Counted from the first letter of the stretch, positions 1 to 8,836 are shown. The stretch is DNA of 64,000 nt from Gluconobacter sphaericus NBRC 12467 (GCF_006539125.1 NZ_BJMK01000002.1:62001-126000); one strand, 5' to 3'. Notes: a model not told the origin generated them from the letters alone. Numbers and translations: made by a program.

Positions 1-1
1 G

Positions 2-490
2 ATCGCGTTTCTGAAAAAAGCGGGTTATCGCGTTATTTGTATTGATCAGAAACCGTATCATGGCACCGGTTACGTCTATAACCATATCCCGCACGGGGCC
101 GAGGATCAGACTGGAAGCCGCCCGCTGGCCGAGCGCGCCCGCTGGCTGAAACATGCGAAATTCTTCATTGGGCTGTCGAGCGGGCTGGCCTGGCTGGCAC
201 ACGCGGCGGGTACGCCGGTGGTGATGATTTCAGGGTTCACGCATCCGGACAACGAGTTCGCCACGCCTTACCGGGTCATCAACTGGCACACCTGTAATTC
301 ATGCTGGAATGACCCGGCGTTCCAGTTCGACCACAAGGACTTCTTGTGGTGCCCGCGCCACAAGGGCACGGACCGGCAGTTCGAGTGCTCGCGATTGATT
401 ACCGGGACGCAGGTCATTCATACCATCAGACGGTTGATGACGGATCGGGGGCTTGCGGGCGCGGAGCATGGCGCGCCCGTTTCTGTATAA
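2..490 (+). CDS. Autotransporter O-heptosyltransferase (TibC/Aah-like), 3' part
   Basis: This is the C-terminal part of a protein whose start lies before the window; the frame is open from base 2. It resembles the bacterial autotransporter heptosyltransferase family (TibC/Aah), which adds heptose to Ser residues of autotransporter passenger domains in the cytoplasm. Visible signs are a GT-B-like stretch (FIGLSSGLAWLAH, then TPVVMISGF), the segment NEFATPYRVIN, and a cysteine set (CNSCW, LWCPRH, FECS) of the kind that binds iron in this family. About 162 residues are present. The last 65 bases overlap a convergent small membrane-protein gene. The family call is by recognised motifs; the protein substrate is not visible. 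Confidence 0.8.
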   Translation: MAFLKKAGYRVICIDQKPYHGTGYVYNHIPHGAEDQTGSRPLAERARWLKHAKFFIGLSSGLAWLAHAAGTPVVMISGFTHPDNEFATPYRVINWHTCNSCWNDPAFQFDHKDFLWCPRHKGTDRQFECSRLITGTQVIHTIRRLMTDRGLAGAEHGAPVSV

Positions 491-722
491 GCAGGGCTTC
501 AATCAGGGCGCAGACATAGATCACCAGACTGAGCTTCATCACGGGCAGGATGCGATGGCCGGGGGCATAGATCGTGGGGGAAAGGGGCCTGTCAGGTAAG
601 GTCACGGTGAACGCGCCCAGAAGGAAAAATACGACATAGGCGTTCATCCAGGCTGTCGCGATCACTAGAAAGATGATGAACGAGCCGTTCCGTAGGATTG
701 TTGTCTTAAAAGCGGCAGGCAT
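426..722 (-). CDS. Small hypothetical membrane protein
   Basis: This 98-residue protein has hydrophobic stretches near residues 13-38 and 60-80, so two or three membrane helices are likely, and it ends in a basic, proline-rich tail. I recognise no family. It converges on the heptosyltransferase and overlaps its last 65 bases. The hydrophobic pattern makes a real gene more likely than an antisense shadow, but no strong ribosome binding site is seen before the ATG at 722. Confidence 0.5.
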   Translation of the reverse strand: MPAAFKTTILRNGSFIIFLVIATAWMNAYVVFFLLGAFTVTLPDRPLSPTIYAPGHRILPVMKLSLVIYVCALIEALLIQKRARHAPRPQAPDPSSTV

Positions 723-1190
723 GGGAAATTCTGTACAAGCTCTGTCCTGAAATGATGTTCAGGTGAATGGTCGCTCCTGGTATCATGCCAGCAGGCTTTT
801 TTGGCGGCTCCGGTAAAGCCGGATCGGTTGTGAAAGGCATTAGCCTCTGTATGGAAGTTTCGTGCGGTATCGGGTCTTTCTTGATGCCGGTAGAGGATGG
901 AGAATTCTTTTTCTCCGTCTTCTAGAGTGAGGATCAAAGTGGCCTTTTCGTCGGACCATGCACCTGAATGGAGTCTGGCGAAAACCGCAATGGTGTTTCA
1001 TGGATTTGCAGAGCTGTTTCGGGCATTGGGGCTGTATGCTGTCCATCATGCCTTTCGGATATGGAAGAAAGGTTAGGGCCCTGCGATGAAGCGGGGCTGG
1101 CATGACGGCTTTGGCCCTGATATCTGCGGGGTTGTCTTTTTCATCCGATCGCGGCTGTGTCTGCGATCCCGGTAGCCGGATGCCTGCCCC
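723..1190. other. Gene-poor gap with a possible 59-codon ORF
   Basis: This 468-base stretch has no convincing full gene. On the plus strand, 897-1076 reads ATG to TAG for 59 residues and ends in a protein-like segment (EWSLAKTAMVFHGFAELFR, then ALGLYAVHH). Its ATG has no properly spaced Shine-Dalgarno, so it may be a very small gene, the remnant of a larger one, or chance. The promoter of trhO should lie near the right edge, but I cannot place it. Confidence 0.3.
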
Positions 1191-2132
1191 ATGTCCGATA
1201 CTTTTGAACCGATCCGCATTGTCGCGCTGTATCATTTCACGCCGTTCGAAGCTCCGGCCGCATTGCGCGGGCCGTTGCTTGAGTTGTGTGAAAAGGAAGG
1301 GATCAAGGGAATCCTGCTTCTTGCGCGCGAGGGGATCAACGGGACAATTGCCGGGACGGATGAAGGCATGGAGCGCGTGATGGCATATATTCGTGCGCTG
1401 CCGGGCTGTGCGGATCTGGAGAGTAAGGACTCGCGGGCTCCGGAATTGCCATTTCGTCGCATGAAGGTGCGTCTGAAAAAGGAAATCGTTACGATGGGGG
1501 AGCCGGATATTGACCCGCGTCAGGGCGTGGGACGGTATGTGGCGCCAGAGGACTGGAACGCGCTGATTTCGGACCCGGATACGATCCTGATCGATACGCG
1601 CAATGATTATGAAGTGGCGATCGGGACGTTCAAAGGCGCGGAAGATCCCAAGACGAAATCATTCCGCGAATTCCCCGAATGGTTCCGCAAACGTCGGCAG
1701 GAACTCGAAGCGAAAGGCCGACTACCGAAGATTGCCATGTTCTGCACGGGCGGTATCCGCTGCGAAAAATCAACGTCCTTTGCACGGGCGGAGGGGGTGG
1801 ATGAGGTCTATCACCTTAAGGGCGGTATCCTTAAATATCTGGAGACCATTCCGGAAGAGGAGAGCCTTTGGGAGGGTGAGTGCTTCGTGTTCGACCAGCG
1901 TGTGTCGGTAAAGCATGGGCTGGAGATCGGAACGCATGATGTCTGCCACGCCTGTCGTCGGCCGCTGAATGAAAAGGACAAGGCTTCGCTACTGTTTGTG
2001 CAGGGTGTGTCGTGCCCACATTGCCATAACGAGCGCACGGAAGAGCAGCGCCATCGCTATGCTGAACGTGAGCGTCAGGAAGCGCTGGCTCAGGCGCGGC
2101 GGACAGGGCATCTGGGTCTTCGACAGCAGTAA
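1191..2132 (+). CDS. trhO: tRNA uridine(34) hydroxylase TrhO (rhodanese-fold, YceA family)
   Basis: The product is 313 residues and matches the YceA/TrhO family, which hydroxylates uridine 34 of tRNAs in an oxygen-dependent step towards 5-(carboxy)methoxyuridine. It has the N-terminal acylphosphatase-like domain (about 1-100), a rhodanese domain (about 120-220) with the catalytic loop CTGGIRC and Cys185, and a C-terminal part with paired cysteines (CHAC and CPHC) that look metal-binding. The length is normal for alphaproteobacterial members. It stands alone, followed by an AT-rich gap. Confidence 0.9.
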   Translation: MSDTFEPIRIVALYHFTPFEAPAALRGPLLELCEKEGIKGILLLAREGINGTIAGTDEGMERVMAYIRALPGCADLESKDSRAPELPFRRMKVRLKKEIVTMGEPDIDPRQGVGRYVAPEDWNALISDPDTILIDTRNDYEVAIGTFKGAEDPKTKSFREFPEWFRKRRQELEAKGRLPKIAMFCTGGIRCEKSTSFARAEGVDEVYHLKGGILKYLETIPEEESLWEGECFVFDQRVSVKHGLEIGTHDVCHACRRPLNEKDKASLLFVQGVSCPHCHNERTEEQRHRYAERERQEALAQARRTGHLGLRQQ

Positions 2133-2350
2133 GCGGGAAGGACGCTTGTAAAACACTCTTGCTGAATATTCGCTATTGCCCTCATCTCTGCCGTTCAACC
2201 AACTGTCACGCTTTCTCGATAGCGGATATTACTGTCAACTTGTATCCACGAAAACTAATTTAAATATTGTGAAAAATATTACAGTATAGAGTTTATTAAT
2301 GGAAAAATTTTCTATGTGGAAATATTTCTGAAAATTTTTAAGATAATAAT
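2133..2350. other. AT-rich intergenic region
   Basis: This gap lies between convergent trhO and the glycosyltransferase. From about 2220 it is strikingly AT-rich compared with the rest of the window. I see no clear stem-loop terminator or ORF. The composition carries on into the 3' end of the glycosyltransferase gene, which suggests a different origin for this segment. Confidence 0.45.
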
Positions 2351-3508
2351 TCAATTTCTTATGAAATTTCTGTAAAAATTTCCGACTTTCCGAGCATAGG
2401 ATGGAAACTGAAAAGCCTTTGCCCGCACAAGTCCAGCTTGAATTAAGGACTGGTATAGAAGATCGTTTGTGCCAATTCTATGTATGGCTTCACTTATTTC
2501 TTTCACATCCAAGGGAGAGACCAGAAGTGCGGCCTGCTGGGCAATTTCTTCTGTGGCATGTCCAAAGCTGGTTATGACTGGAGTGCCCAGGAGCATAGCC
2601 TCAATGATCGGCAATCCGAAACCTTCTGCCAAAGAGGGGTAAATAACTGCACGGGCTTCCTGAATCGCTCTGATAAGGGCGCTTCGGGAACACCATGGGA
2701 TTAGATGGACCAGTTCGGGTCTCGGGTGAGTGTGAAGAGCCGCGAGTTCAACCTTGGCTCCGAAGCCTTGATTGCCAATGAGCGTTAAAGGGCGGCTGGT
2801 TTTGGAGAGTCCGTGAGCAGTAATGATTCTCTCAATATTTTTGCGTTTCTCGATGGATCCAAAATATAAGAAACCATTACTGGGGCAGGGGGGCGAAGTA
2901 TATCTGGCTTCCTGGAGTTCCTCGTCCGAAAAACTGACTGTCTGAGGCAGGAGGGTGATTTTGTCTTCTGCGATTCCCAATTCGGAGATCAGGTCTGCCT
3001 GGACGGCCTTGGATACGGTCACGATGCCGTCTGCCTGTTCACAGCATTGGAGTAGAAGGCGCTGCATTTCCGCCTTGGAAAAATTGCCGTATTCAGGATG
3101 AAGAATAGGAATGATGTCATGGATCGTAACAACATTCCGGGTATTTTTCCACATTAGGGGGAGTGGGTAAGTCCAGTGCATGAGAGAGGGAGGTTCTGGA
3201 CTCTCCAGATACGTCATTTTGTGCCACGTTCTGCTGCGGACAGTGGCGGTACGGTAAAGGTCGTGGACCTGATAATGTATTCCGTTCCTTTGAACCAGCC
3301 GCTCTGAAAAGCTGGCTTTCAGTAGTCGCAATATCTGACGTGGCACAGAATGTGGGTTGAGATCCGGACGACCTCGTTGCAGGTCCAGAAGTCGGGAATG
3401 CTCAAGCCCCTCGGTTTCACAGGCTTTTTCTAACATCCGGGCATAGGTTGCTACGCCTGTTCCGCCTGAACGTCCCGTGCTGCGGGTGTCAAAGCAGATC
3501 CGCATCAT
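2351..3508 (-). CDS. GT-B glycosyltransferase, family 4 type
   Basis: This 385-residue protein has the two-lobed GT-B pattern of family 4 retaining glycosyltransferases. The N-terminal lobe begins RICFDTRSTGRSGGTGVATYAR. The C-terminal lobe holds the nucleotide-sugar motif EGFGLPIIEA near residues 295-304, with the usual two glutamates, followed by LLGTPVITS. It should transfer a sugar from a nucleotide donor to a surface glycan or lipid; donor and acceptor are unknown. Its ATG overlaps the stop of the upstream hydroxylase gene (TAATG), so translation is probably coupled. Base composition is more AT-rich than neighbouring genes. Confidence 0.8.
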   Translation of the reverse strand: MMRICFDTRSTGRSGGTGVATYARMLEKACETEGLEHSRLLDLQRGRPDLNPHSVPRQILRLLKASFSERLVQRNGIHYQVHDLYRTATVRSRTWHKMTYLESPEPPSLMHWTYPLPLMWKNTRNVVTIHDIIPILHPEYGNFSKAEMQRLLLQCCEQADGIVTVSKAVQADLISELGIAEDKITLLPQTVSFSDEELQEARYTSPPCPSNGFLYFGSIEKRKNIERIITAHGLSKTSRPLTLIGNQGFGAKVELAALHTHPRPELVHLIPWCSRSALIRAIQEARAVIYPSLAEGFGLPIIEAMLLGTPVITSFGHATEEIAQQAALLVSPLDVKEISEAIHRIGTNDLLYQSLIQAGLVRAKAFQFPSYARKVGNFYRNFIRN

Positions 3509-4122
3509 TAGGACTGGCGGCGTTTTTCACTTTTGGTGCCGCAGATGCGGTCCCAAAAAATTGCTGTCACCGCGAAATTACGATCTGGCTTTGCATAGTG
3601 GTGCAGCATGTGGTGGCGGTGCAGACGGCGGAAAAACGGCCATTTTTTCATGGGGAACTGGTGGCAGGCGTAGTGGATGAAGTCATATCCGACATAACCC
3701 AACAGGAATCCCAGAAAGATCGCCTTTCCATTCTGATGGAAAAGCGAAACAGCTCCGAACCACAGAGCAGCTGCAATTGGAACCGTCACATTCAGGGGAA
3801 GCATATTGCGGAGGGGATCTGAGGGCAGGTCATGATGATTACCGTGGATGATAAAGATCAGATGCTGGCCAAAAGCAGATTTCAACTCCAGATGAAAAAG
3901 AAAGCGATGCCCCAGATATTCTATAACGCTCCACATCAGAAAACCCAGGGAAACCAATTCCAGAAAATGGCCAGCAGGCATAGGTAAAGTATTATAAATA
4001 ACCAGGGCCAGTATAAGGGCCCAAAACGGCAGGAATATCTTCATTGGCATGAACGTCATCAGTTCCAGCCAACGGTTTTGGAAAAGCCTTACGGACATCT
4101 CGCTACCTGATCCCTTCTGCAA
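3508..4122 (-). CDS. Fatty acid hydroxylase family membrane protein
   Basis: This 204-residue di-iron membrane enzyme carries the histidine boxes of the FA2H/Scs7/sterol desaturase superfamily: H72 and H77 (GHRFLFH), HGNHH at 93-97, H150 and H154 (HYACH), and RHHMLHH at 169-175. Hydrophobic segments lie near 25-45, 52-70, 110-130 and 132-150. A role in 2-hydroxylating acyl chains of membrane lipids fits, since acetic acid bacteria contain 2-hydroxy fatty acids and sphingolipids, but the exact substrate is inferred. Translation may begin at Met9. The stop overlaps the start of the glycosyltransferase gene, so the two may act on one glycolipid. Confidence 0.82.
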   Translation of the reverse strand: MQKGSGSEMSVRLFQNRWLELMTFMPMKIFLPFWALILALVIYNTLPMPAGHFLELVSLGFLMWSVIEYLGHRFLFHLELKSAFGQHLIFIIHGNHHDLPSDPLRNMLPLNVTVPIAAALWFGAVSLFHQNGKAIFLGFLLGYVGYDFIHYACHQFPMKKWPFFRRLHRHHMLHHYAKPDRNFAVTAIFWDRICGTKSEKRRQS

Positions 4123-4328
4123 TATGCCCGCAATCGCCTACTGCGCTTTAGATAAAAATCAATCTCCTTAATTCTAACGGCAGATCGTGCGTAAGTAAAA
4201 TTGGAATAGAGCCTTCGCACCTTGATACAACGTGCTTTTCCTCTCATTTCGTTGCAGAAAAAATAGATCAGCAATCAGTTGCAAGATCGTGAAATCTAAC
4301 TCCGAGTTCGGAAAGTTCTGGAAGAACG

Positions 4329-4706
4329 CTAGGATTTTTCCACCAGAGCCTTGCAACGCATCCAGGACATACGGTCGCGGAAGATGAACAGGACGTAGTA
4401 GTCCAGCTCGCGGCTACGGGTTTTTGTGGTGCGGGTATAGAAGGGATAGACATCAAACGGGCCCTGAAGCTCGGCGGGTACGGGTTCGAGCGCAAGGATG
4501 CAGTTCACTCGGAACAGGGGCATGTAGATTGCATCATCGCCAGGGTTGCGCCGCACATGCCACAGATTTCTCCGGAACTTCTTCAGCCGCTCAGGCAGGA
4601 GAAAGACCATCGACTTCTCGATGAATCCTTCTCCGAAATGCTCCGGCCGATAATACCGCATATCTTCGGGCATGTTGCAGAAATGGGGATGGTCCTGAAC
4701 GATCAT
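4329..4706 (-). CDS. Hypothetical protein downstream of padR
   Basis: The 125-residue product is rich in aromatic and basic residues, with a soluble-looking sequence and no signal peptide or membrane span. I recognise no domain. It lies 57 bases after the PadR-family gene on the same strand and so may be cotranscribed with it. The run of well-formed codons and the absence of a better reading on the other strand support a real gene. Confidence 0.6.
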   Translation of the reverse strand: MIVQDHPHFCNMPEDMRYYRPEHFGEGFIEKSMVFLLPERLKKFRRNLWHVRRNPGDDAIYMPLFRVNCILALEPVPAELQGPFDVYPFYTRTTKTRSRELDYYVLFIFRDRMSWMRCKALVEKS

Positions 4707-4763
4707 GGACCATCCTTTACGGCAATGTATCGGCCGCTGGGAGGGGGGGCGATGTCTCTGGCC

Positions 4764-5591
4764 TTATTCGGCCGGAGCGTTTTCCGAAGATGCCTCGTCG
4801 GACGCAGGAGCTGCGATCTCCGTGGCAGCACGGCGCAGGATTGCGACAATCCGCCGCAGCTCCTCTGCATCCGCGCCACGGCGGGACTTCAGGGCGGCCT
4901 TCAGCGCAAAGCGTGCGTCATGGAACTCCTGCCCCAGCGTCGGGTCGAGATCGTTGACGCCGGTGAAAGCATCGCGGACATCCGCCATGCGGGCGCCGAT
5001 CCGGCTCATGATGTCGAGGATGCGGGCTGCCTCCTCTTTATTGGCCTTGTGATGCGCCTTTCCCTCATCCGTCAGACTGTAGAGTTTGCGGGTGCCTTCC
5101 TGGGTGACGGCGGCAAGACCGGTCTCTTCCAGATAGGTGAGGGACGGGTAGATCACGCCAGGGCTGGGCTTGTAGAACCCACCGGACCGTTCTTCGAGGC
5201 GACGGATCAGCTCATAGCCGTGGGCCGGGGCTTCGGCGAGCAGGGCCAGGATGACGAGCTGAAGCTCATCGGCCGTCAGCTTGCGACCGCGTGCGAAGCC
5301 TTCGCCCCCCAGATCGCCGCCAAAACCTTTGCCGAACCGGCCGCCGAAACGTCCACCGCCCGGGCCACCCATTCTGCCGCCGGGGCCACCACGGCCACCA
5401 TGCCGACGGCCGGGACCGCCTTCACGGCGTCCTTCGCCCCGTTCGGCTCCGCGAGGGCGACCTTCACCGCGCTCTTCTCCTTCCGCAACAGGACGTCCCA
5501 TGCCGAAAAAGCCGCGGCGATGGCCGCGATGTGATCGCTGTCCGGCATCCAGGCGTTCTGTGTTGAAGCGGTTAGTCTTGTGTGTGAACAT
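4764..5591 (-). CDS. PadR-family transcriptional regulator with Gly/Arg-rich N-terminus
   Basis: The protein has 275 residues. A PadR winged helix lies at about 105-185 (LQLVILALLAEAPAHGYELI, then GVIYPSLTYLEE), and a helical C-terminal dimerisation part follows. In front is an unusual low-complexity segment of about 100 residues, rich in Gly, Arg and Glu. PadR proteins usually repress their own gene or a neighbouring efflux or membrane gene by binding AT-rich palindromes. Three such palindromes lie just upstream, over the predicted promoter. The ATG follows AGGAG with six bases between. The likely targets are this gene and the divergent VTT-family gene; the ligand is unknown. Confidence 0.87.
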   Translation of the reverse strand: MFTHKTNRFNTERLDAGQRSHRGHRRGFFGMGRPVAEGEERGEGRPRGAERGEGRREGGPGRRHGGRGGPGGRMGGPGGGRFGGRFGKGFGGDLGGEGFARGRKLTADELQLVILALLAEAPAHGYELIRRLEERSGGFYKPSPGVIYPSLTYLEETGLAAVTQEGTRKLYSLTDEGKAHHKANKEEAARILDIMSRIGARMADVRDAFTGVNDLDPTLGQEFHDARFALKAALKSRRGADAEELRRIVAILRRAATEIAAPASDEASSENAPAE

Positions 5592-5604
5592 AATATTCTC
5601 CTAT

Positions 5605-5643
5605 TCGATATATCGAAAGATATAGTATCTTAAGATATATCTT
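5605..5643. promoter_or_regulatory. Overlapping AT-rich palindromes: probable PadR operator
   Basis: Three perfect 12-bp palindromes occur: TCGATATATCGA (5605-5616), TATCTTAAGATA (5626-5637) and AAGATATATCTT (5632-5643). On the minus strand a promoter-like pair (TTGAAG at 5646-5641, 16-base spacer, TATATC at 5624-5619) is interleaved with them. Binding by PadR here would block its own transcription and could also affect the divergent gene. The palindromes are seen directly; their binding by this PadR is inferred. Confidence 0.7.
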
Positions 5644-5770
5644 CAAGAGGAAAATGCAGGGATATGATTTTTTTCCTAAAGCCATATCCCTGCGACAGGG
5701 ACGCCAGCATGAACGCGTGTTTACGCTTCGGCCCATAGCCGCCGGGGCCTGCGGCTGGTATCGGGCAGGG

Positions 5771-6487
5771 ATGGGTAGCCCGATTTCTCCTCCCCCCGCT
5801 CCGGAACTGCGTCGCACGCTGCGACAGATCGTTCCCTGGCGCGCCGCCCTAACGATCGGCGCGATGCTGGTTCTGGTGGCCGCACTCCAGCGACTGCCGT
5901 TCATCCATCATCTGCTGGAAAATGCGCCGCACTGGCGCGAGACGCCGGGCGCGCCACTGTGGTTCCTGCTGCTGGCCGTCCCCTATAGCGCCTGCGGACT
6001 ACCGAGGCAGGCGCTTTGCGTGGCAGCGGGGCTGGCATTCGGATTATGGGGCGGGCTTGTCCTGTGTTCTCTGGCCTATATGCTGGGGGCGGTTCTGGCA
6101 TATGGATGGGCACGGGGGCTGGCTCCGGCGGGCTTCCGGGAGCGGCTGCATGACAGGCTGGAAGCGGATTATGCGGCTCTTGCTCGCACGCTTCATGCAA
6201 GGCCTTTCCGAGCGGTTCTGACTCTTCGTCTGATGCCGGTGGGGTCTGCCCTGCTGGTCTCGACGGCGGCGGGGCTGTTCGAACTCCCGCTGCTGCCGTT
6301 CTCGGTCGCGACATTTCTGGGGGGGCTGCCGCAGACGTTGATCTTCGTTCTGGTTGGGTCCGGGACGCGGATCGGTCATGTTCTTCAGTTGGGACTTGCG
6401 GGAATCCTTTTCGTCGTGTCGGGTGTGCTGGGCGCTGTTCTGCTGCGTCAGCATGGCCAGACGCATGATCGGGCCGATGCCTCCTGA
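5771..6487 (+). CDS. VTT-domain (TVP38/TMEM64/DedA-like) membrane protein
   Basis: From the ATG at 5771 the protein has 238 residues. It has several hydrophobic segments and the VTT-type core, including PYSACGLPRQALCVAAGLAFG and the later LRLMPVGSALLVSTAAGLF. Proteins of this superfamily sit in the inner membrane and are linked to lipid translocation or membrane homeostasis; the substrate here is unknown. The frame is open back to an ATG at 5654, which would add 39 residues unlike a membrane N-terminus and overlap little regulatory DNA. I prefer 5771 but am not certain. It diverges from padR, so PadR may control it. Confidence 0.72.
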   Translation: MGSPISPPPAPELRRTLRQIVPWRAALTIGAMLVLVAALQRLPFIHHLLENAPHWRETPGAPLWFLLLAVPYSACGLPRQALCVAAGLAFGLWGGLVLCSLAYMLGAVLAYGWARGLAPAGFRERLHDRLEADYAALARTLHARPFRAVLTLRLMPVGSALLVSTAAGLFELPLLPFSVATFLGGLPQTLIFVLVGSGTRIGHVLQLGLAGILFVVSGVLGAVLLRQHGQTHDRADAS

Positions 6488-6538
6488 CCAAGCCATCAGA
6501 CCACCACTCCGAAACCTGAAGCAAACAGGCAGACGCGC

Positions 6539-7807
6539 ATGACAGATCAGAACATGACATTCAGACGGGGAGATCCCCTGCCCGCATGGCTGCCGGTTCT
6601 GCTGGGAATCTTTACGGCTGTCGGGCCGGTCTCGACGGATGTCTATCTGCCGGCCCTGCCTGAAATGGAGCGTCAGCTTCATACGGCGGCGGGGTCGGGG
6701 AGTGCCACGATGGCCGCCTGGGTGATCGGGCTGGCCATCGGACAGATCACTATCGGTCCGATCTCGGACCGCTTCGGCCGTCGCTGGCCGCTGCTGCTTG
6801 GCATGCTTGGCTATACGCTCGGCGAGATCGGTTGTGCGCTGGCGCCAAGCATGACGTTCCTGTGCATCTGCCGTGTCTTCTCCGCCATCATGGCCTCGGC
6901 TGGGCTCGTGGTGCCGAATGCCTGTATCCGCGATCTGACGGAAGGTGACGCGTCCTCTAAAATGATGTCCCGCCTGATCGTCATCCAGGGCACTGTGCCG
7001 ATCCTGGCCCCGATGCTGGGTGGCTTTGCGTTGAAATTCGTGGACTGGCGCGTCATCTTCTGGGTTACGGCCGTTTATGGCGGGATCTGTACCCTCCTGC
7101 TGATGACGATCTTCCCTGAAACGCTCGCCCCCCACGACCGGCGGGACCTGCGTCCCATCTCTATTATCGAACGCTACGTTTATATCCTGCGGACCCGCAG
7201 TTTCGTGACGAACGGTCTGGTCTGGAGTTTTCTGGGCTTCGTGACCTTCACCTATCTGACGGCAGCGCCCATGCTGTTCGAGGACGTGTTCGGGATGTCT
7301 CCGTTCCATTACGGCATGCTTTTCGGCCTGTTCGCGGTCTGCATGATCGGTGCGTCGGCTATTAACGGGCAGCTTGTCGGGCGCGTCAGCACGGGCCGGA
7401 TGCTGTTCTCCGGACTAGGGGTCAGTCTGGCGGGATGCGCGATCCTGCTGCTGCTGGCTCTGGCCTCGAATTATGACCTTGATCCTCAGGGCCATATCAA
7501 GGCGATGTTCCTGTGGCCGCTCATCATCGCGCTCATCATCGCGATGGGGCCGACGGGCATCATCGGTCCGAACTCCATGGTGGGCGTCCTGTCCGAACAG
7601 TCCGACCGTGCTGGTTCGGCCTCGGCGCTGGCAGGGACGATGCAATATCTGTTCGGCGCCGTGGCGAGCGCCCTGTTCGGGCTGATGCCGTCGGGAACTG
7701 CCGTTCCCATGGCACTTTTTCTATCCTTCGCTTTTGTTGCGGCCATGGGGTCTGCCCTGCTGCGTCCCAACCTGCCGGCCGTGGCAGAACCGCCGCACCA
7801 CTCCTGA
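6539..7807 (+). CDS. Bcr/CflA-type MFS drug efflux transporter
   Basis: This 422-residue integral membrane protein has the 12-helix layout of DHA1 drug:H+ antiporters. The start of the transporter (VSTDVYLPALPEME), the loop DRFGRRWPL between helices 2 and 3, and the motif C-like segment VPILAPMLGGF are typical of the Bcr/CflA subfamily. It likely exports small toxic compounds using the proton gradient; the actual substrate cannot be read from the sequence. It lies 51 bases after the VTT gene and 27 before a lone receiver-domain gene, and could share a transcript with both. Confidence 0.85.
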   Translation: MTDQNMTFRRGDPLPAWLPVLLGIFTAVGPVSTDVYLPALPEMERQLHTAAGSGSATMAAWVIGLAIGQITIGPISDRFGRRWPLLLGMLGYTLGEIGCALAPSMTFLCICRVFSAIMASAGLVVPNACIRDLTEGDASSKMMSRLIVIQGTVPILAPMLGGFALKFVDWRVIFWVTAVYGGICTLLLMTIFPETLAPHDRRDLRPISIIERYVYILRTRSFVTNGLVWSFLGFVTFTYLTAAPMLFEDVFGMSPFHYGMLFGLFAVCMIGASAINGQLVGRVSTGRMLFSGLGVSLAGCAILLLLALASNYDLDPQGHIKAMFLWPLIIALIIAMGPTGIIGPNSMVGVLSEQSDRAGSASALAGTMQYLFGAVASALFGLMPSGTAVPMALFLSFAFVAAMGSALLRPNLPAVAEPPHHS

Positions 7808-7834
7808 AAATATATCTGTCATGAGGGCCCTGCC

Positions 7835-8191
7835 ATGAAAGCTTTGCTTGTCGAAGACGATGTCGCCATCGCCCTGGTGGTCGAAACGGTTCTGGTTCGC
7901 GAAGGATGGAACGTGCGCCATGTGCCAGATGGCGCCTCGGCGCTGGAAGGTGATGAGGCACCGGATCTTCTGGTGACGGATCTCAATCTGCCTGGTGCAC
8001 AGACCGGGTTGGAAATTGCGCATCTGCTGCGGGAGCGCCGCCCTCAGATGGCTGTTGTGCTCATGTCGGGAGATTACGAAGACAGCGATATGGCCCCTCG
8101 GGGTATGGCCGTCCTGCCCAAACCGTTCCGCAGGGCAGGGCTTCTCGCAGCCATTGCACAGGCCATCGAACAGGTGCGGGATCAGGCTTAA
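7835..8191 (+). CDS. Single-domain response regulator (receiver only)
   Basis: The 118-residue protein is a stand-alone receiver domain. The acidic pocket (EDD, residues 7-9), phosphoacceptor Asp49 (LVTDLNLPG), Ser78 and Lys96 (LPKPF) are present. There is no output domain and no kinase gene next to it. Such proteins pass phosphate in a relay or bind a partner protein, but nothing nearby names the partner. It is preceded by an efflux pump and followed by apt. Confidence 0.87.
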   Translation: MKALLVEDDVAIALVVETVLVREGWNVRHVPDGASALEGDEAPDLLVTDLNLPGAQTGLEIAHLLRERRPQMAVVLMSGDYEDSDMAPRGMAVLPKPFRRAGLLAAIAQAIEQVRDQA

Positions 8192-8285
8192 GGTTAGGCG
8201 CTCAGCGCAATCCGGGCTTGAGTCGGGGGGGAGAGTCCCCTACATGCCGCGCTGTTTGTCATGACCAGATGAAAGCAGTGCCGCC

Positions 8286-8825
8286 ATGTCGTTTCAGGAT
8301 CCCCAGCCTCTCGATCTCAAGAGTTACATCCGTGAGATTCCGGATTTTCCGAAGCCGGGCATTCTGTTCTACGACATCTCGACCTTGATCCGCTCGCCCG
8401 ACGCCTGGCAGGTCGCCACCGCCCGTCTGGCCCGTGCGATCACGGCGTGGCAGCCGGACATTCTGGCCGGAATCGAAAGCCGCGGCTTCCTGACGGCTGC
8501 CCCGCTGGCCCTGCGTCTGGGCTGCGGCTTCACGATGCTGCGCAAACCGGGCAAGCTGCCGGGCAAGACCATTTCCCTGAAATACGGCCTCGAATATGGT
8601 GAGGACGAATTGCACATTCAGGCAGACGCCATCAAGCCGGGCCAGCGCGTTGTGGTGCTAGACGATCTTCTGGCAACGGGTGGTACGCTCGCGGCCTCCA
8701 TTGATCTTCTGCGCAAGGTCGGGGCTGAAGTCGTGGGCGCTTCCGTGCTCATCGAACTTGCGGACCTGAAGGGCCGTGAGAAACTGGACGTTCCGCTGAA
8801 CGCTTTGATGACATACGACGAATAA
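8286..8825 (+). CDS. apt: Adenine phosphoribosyltransferase
   Basis: This cytoplasmic enzyme makes AMP from adenine and PRPP in purine salvage. At 179 residues it is full length. The PRPP-binding motif [13 protein letters not shown] is at 122-134. The N-terminal region [18 protein letters not shown] and the GIESRGF loop are characteristic of Apt rather than other phosphoribosyltransferases. The next gene starts 11 bases downstream, so apt and the nitroreductase may be cotranscribed. Confidence 0.95.
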   Translation: MSFQDPQPLDLKSYIREIPDFPKPGILFYDISTLIRSPDAWQVATARLARAITAWQPDILAGIESRGFLTAAPLALRLGCGFTMLRKPGKLPGKTISLKYGLEYGEDELHIQADAIKPGQRVVVLDDLLATGGTLAASIDLLRKVGAEVVGASVLIELADLKGREKLDVPLNALMTYDE

Positions 8826-8836
8826 GGAAACACTAT

